Part shown: positions 61,670-64,000 of the stretch, piece by piece | Layout: each line of letters begins with the position of its first letter | Numbering within the stretch: position 1 is the stretch's first letter | From: JAWKTT01 sp041398965 | Lineage (GTDB): Bacteria; Planctomycetota; Planctomycetia; Planctomycetales; Planctomycetaceae | Assembly (NCBI GenBank): GCA_041398965.1 | Contig: JAWKTT010000007.1 | Location: 1-64,000 of the forward strand | Direction: 5' to 3' | Length of the DNA: 64,000 nt | Translations under genes and position numbers: made by a program | Notes under the pieces: model-generated | Told to the model about the DNA's origin: nothing | Seen by the model: only the letters and a program-made list of their open reading frames with translations | The model's database searches: none

Positions 61670-64000
61670 ATGCTCTCCAAACTGATTGAAGTCTCACTCG
61701 ACAACCGCTTTCTGGTTCTCACCTTTACGCTCCTGATGGCTTTGGCCGGTATGAATGCCGCGGTCAACTTGCCCATTGACGCCGTGCCCGACATGACCAA
61801 CGTGCAGGTGGCCATCATCACCGATGCCGGTTCACTCTCGCCGGTTGAAGTGGAGCGATACGTGACGTATCCGGTCGAATCGACGATGGGTGGGCTTCCC
61901 AACGTCGAGGAGTTGCGGAGCGTCTCCAAGTTCGGCATCTCGGTCGTGACGATCGTCTTCAAGGAAGGGACCGACATCTACCTCGCACGTCAACTCGTCA
62001 CCGAACGATTGTCGAACGCGGCTGCCAATATCCCCGATGGCTACGGCGTCCCCGAAATGGGTCCACTGACGACGGCTCTGGGTGAAATTTTGCAGTTCGA
62101 GGTGCGAGGTGACGGATACACCCCGATGCAACTGCGAACCATCCTTGAATGGGACGTTGCCCCCCGCATGAGGCAGGTCAACGGGGTGACTGAAATCAAC
62201 ACGCATGGAGGCTTCTACCAGACGTTTGAGGTTCGCCCCAACCCCAACCTGCTCACCAGCTATGGTATTTCGCTCCAAGAACTTTTCCACAGCCTCGAAG
62301 AGAACAATGCTTCTGCGGGTGGAGGTTATGTGGTTCGGCATGATGAACAACGATTCATTCGAGGACAGTCTCTGCTGACGAACATGGCGGACATCGAAAA
62401 CATCGTCATCCGTCGGGAAGCCGATGGGACCCCGATTCTTGTCCGTGATGTTGCCGTCGTCGAGACCGCCCCCATGACTCGACAAGGGGCGGTCACTCGC
62501 GACGGTCGCGGCGAAGCGGTGACCGGACTGGTGATGATGCTGGTTGGCGAAAACTCGCGAGAAGTGGTCGAACGAGCGAAGGCTCGCATTGAGGAAATCA
62601 AACCGACGTTGCCCCCCGGCGTAACAATCGAAGTCACCTACGACCGGGCCGATCTCATCGGTCGCACTCTGCACACCGTCGTCAAGAACCTTTTTGAAGG
62701 GGGCATTCTGGTGATTGTGGTGCTGCTGTTTATGCTCGGAAGTTTCCGAGCCGGACTCATCACGGCGCTCGCCATTCCGCTGTCGATGATGTTCGCCACG
62801 AACCTCATGCACATGTTCGGAATTACCGCCAGCCTGATGAGTCTGGGGGCGATCGACTTTGGACTGATCGTGGACTCGTCAGTCATCATGGTCGAGAACT
62901 GCATCCATCGCCTCTCTCATAACAACGATGGTCGTAGTCGCCTGGAGATCATCCGCGATGCCGCCATCGAGGTCCGCAAGCCGACGATGTTTGGTGAGCT
63001 GATCATTGCTGTGGTCTACTTGCCCATCCTGATGCTGGAGGGGACCGAAGGGAAACTGTTTCGCCCGATGGCACTGACAGTGTTGTTCGCCCTGGCCGGA
63101 TCACTCGTGTTATCGATGACCTTCATGCCCGCGATGGCCTCACTGGCACTCCCGAAGAACCTTGAAGACAAAGATATCTTACCGGTGCGGATTCTCAAAT
63201 GGTTTTACCGCCCCGTTGTTAGTTCGGCCATCAATCACCCCTACACCACAACATCCATCGCCCTCTTGGTCTTCGCCCTCAGTATTCCGGTCGGCAGGAA
63301 TCTGGGAGCCGAGTTTATGCCGAAGCTGGAAGAGGGAGACCTGCTCGTTGAGGCAGTCCGTCTCCCCAGTGCGTCGTTAGAAGGCTCAATCGAAATGTCG
63401 ACACGAATCGAGAAAGCACTCCTCAAATTCCCCGAAGTGAAGACTGTGTTCAGTAAGACGGGACGTCCCGAAATCGCCAACGACGTCATGGGGGTGCATC
63501 AGACCGATGTTTGGGTGATCCTCAACGCACCAGACACATGGCCCGTCCCGAAGTCGCGAGACGAACTCATCGAAGAGATGTCCGAAGTGCTCAACAGTTC
63601 GGTCCCTGGAGTTGCTTTCGGCTTTACGCAGCCGATCGAGATGCGAGTGGATGAGCTTGTCGCCGGGGTGAAAGCCGACGTCGCTGTCTTGTTGTACGGT
63701 GACGACCTCGAGCTGCTTGCAAGTTCATCAAAGGATATCGAGCGTCTGCTCAAAGAAATTCCGGGTGCCGTCGATGTCAAGGCGGACTATCAAGCAAACC
63801 TCACCACACTGACGATCGTTCCTCGCAGCGAGTCGCTGGCGATGTACGGCGTCAACGCCCGACAAGTGATGGAAGTCGTTCAGTCTCTCGGGGGCTACCG
63901 TGTCGGCGACATCTTCGAGGGACGCGCACGGTTCCCGATCATCGTTCGCATACCAGAAGAGTGGCGAACCGAGATCGAGAAACTTGAGCAACTCCCGGTG
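61670..64000 (+). CDS. CzcA/CusA-family heavy-metal RND efflux pump (right end cut off)
   Basis: 777 residues are visible from the ATG at 61670 and the frame is still open at the window edge; the full protein is usually about 1040 residues. The N-terminus LIEVSLDNRFLVLTFTLLMA gives TM1. The porter-domain signature VEVERYVTYPVESTMGGLPN follows. The TM4 motif AIDFGLIVDSSVIMVEN (Asp396, Asp402) is the proton-relay signature of the heavy-metal (HME) branch, followed by YLPILMLEGTEGKLFRPMAL and the second half. The exact metal (Cu/Ag versus Co/Zn/Cd) cannot be decided. It forms an operon with the adaptor and is the intact counterpart of the relics at 118-1926. Confidence 0.95.
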   Translation, partial: MLSKLIEVSLDNRFLVLTFTLLMALAGMNAAVNLPIDAVPDMTNVQVAIITDAGSLSPVEVERYVTYPVESTMGGLPNVEELRSVSKFGISVVTIVFKEGTDIYLARQLVTERLSNAAANIPDGYGVPEMGPLTTALGEILQFEVRGDGYTPMQLRTILEWDVAPRMRQVNGVTEINTHGGFYQTFEVRPNPNLLTSYGISLQELFHSLEENNASAGGGYVVRHDEQRFIRGQSLLTNMADIENIVIRREADGTPILVRDVAVVETAPMTRQGAVTRDGRGEAVTGLVMMLVGENSREVVERAKARIEEIKPTLPPGVTIEVTYDRADLIGRTLHTVVKNLFEGGILVIVVLLFMLGSFRAGLITALAIPLSMMFATNLMHMFGITASLMSLGAIDFGLIVDSSVIMVENCIHRLSHNNDGRSRLEIIRDAAIEVRKPTMFGELIIAVVYLPILMLEGTEGKLFRPMALTVLFALAGSLVLSMTFMPAMASLALPKNLEDKDILPVRILKWFYRPVVSSAINHPYTTTSIALLVFALSIPVGRNLGAEFMPKLEEGDLLVEAVRLPSASLEGSIEMSTRIEKALLKFPEVKTVFSKTGRPEIANDVMGVHQTDVWVILNAPDTWPVPKSRDELIEEMSEVLNSSVPGVAFGFTQPIEMRVDELVAGVKADVAVLLYGDDLELLASSSKDIERLLKEIPGAVDVKADYQANLTTLTIVPRSESLAMYGVNARQVMEVVQSLGGYRVGDIFEGRARFPIIVRIPEEWRTEIEKLEQLPV

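Overview
The window looks like a chromosomal piece of a planctomycete (Planctomycetota, Planctomycetaceae-like). The evidence is the gene content: seven sulfatase genes in a row, three DUF1501 genes (one broken), DUF1080 modules, Tat-type 'RRxFL' leaders on secreted enzymes, and a moderately GC-rich coding style. Housekeeping genes (gatA, gatC, argC, clpX, yebC-type, metY-type, valS) fix it as a chromosome rather than a plasmid or phage. No rRNA, tRNA, CRISPR array or prophage was recognised.

Layout. 0-2 kb: remains of a heavy-metal RND efflux operon (czcB/czcA type) on the minus strand, split around an intact secreted protein with strict 16-residue His-containing repeats. 2-16 kb: ordinary mostly minus-strand genes (membrane protein, gatC-gatA, SUI1-like factor, AspA/AstE-like protein, secreted sugar isomerase-like protein, argC, GspF-like protein, carbon-nitrogen hydrolase, clpX, SHOCT-type protein, yebC type), with a Cys/His-rich secreted protein on the plus strand and a dead IS630-type transposase fragment near 15.1-15.35 kb. 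16.8-27 kb: metY-type gene, a PQQ/BamB-like propeller protein, a two-module DUF1080 protein, a transglutaminase-like protein, an SGNH hydrolase and a HAD phosphatase. 27.4-30.9 kb: valS carrying three unusual internal segments, one with a perfect palindrome.

30.9-45.9 kb: a sulfatase island. Seven sulfatase genes (eight sulfatase domains) and one DUF1501 gene lie head to tail on the minus strand, nearly all with signal peptides. They presumably act outside the cytoplasm on sulfated polysaccharides. Three of the eight active-site motifs depart from the usual C-x-P/A-x-R. One gene is a sulfatase-DUF1080 fusion and one a tandem double sulfatase. 46.4-47.7 kb: larC with a His-Asp tail encoded by a 6-bp repeat.

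47.7-55.3 kb: a decay zone with no intact gene. It holds recognisable remains of an RHS-type protein, a small planctomycete pilin-like protein, a HicB-like antitoxin, an IS110 transposase and a DUF1501 protein, mostly broken by single-base indels, plus hairpins and inverted repeats. 55.4-59 kb: an AI-2E-family membrane protein, a small anchored protein and an intact DUF1501 gene. 59.3-64 kb: an intact heavy-metal efflux set (small His/Cys secreted protein, periplasmic adaptor, CzcA/CusA-type pump running off the right edge), the living counterpart of the dead set at the left edge.
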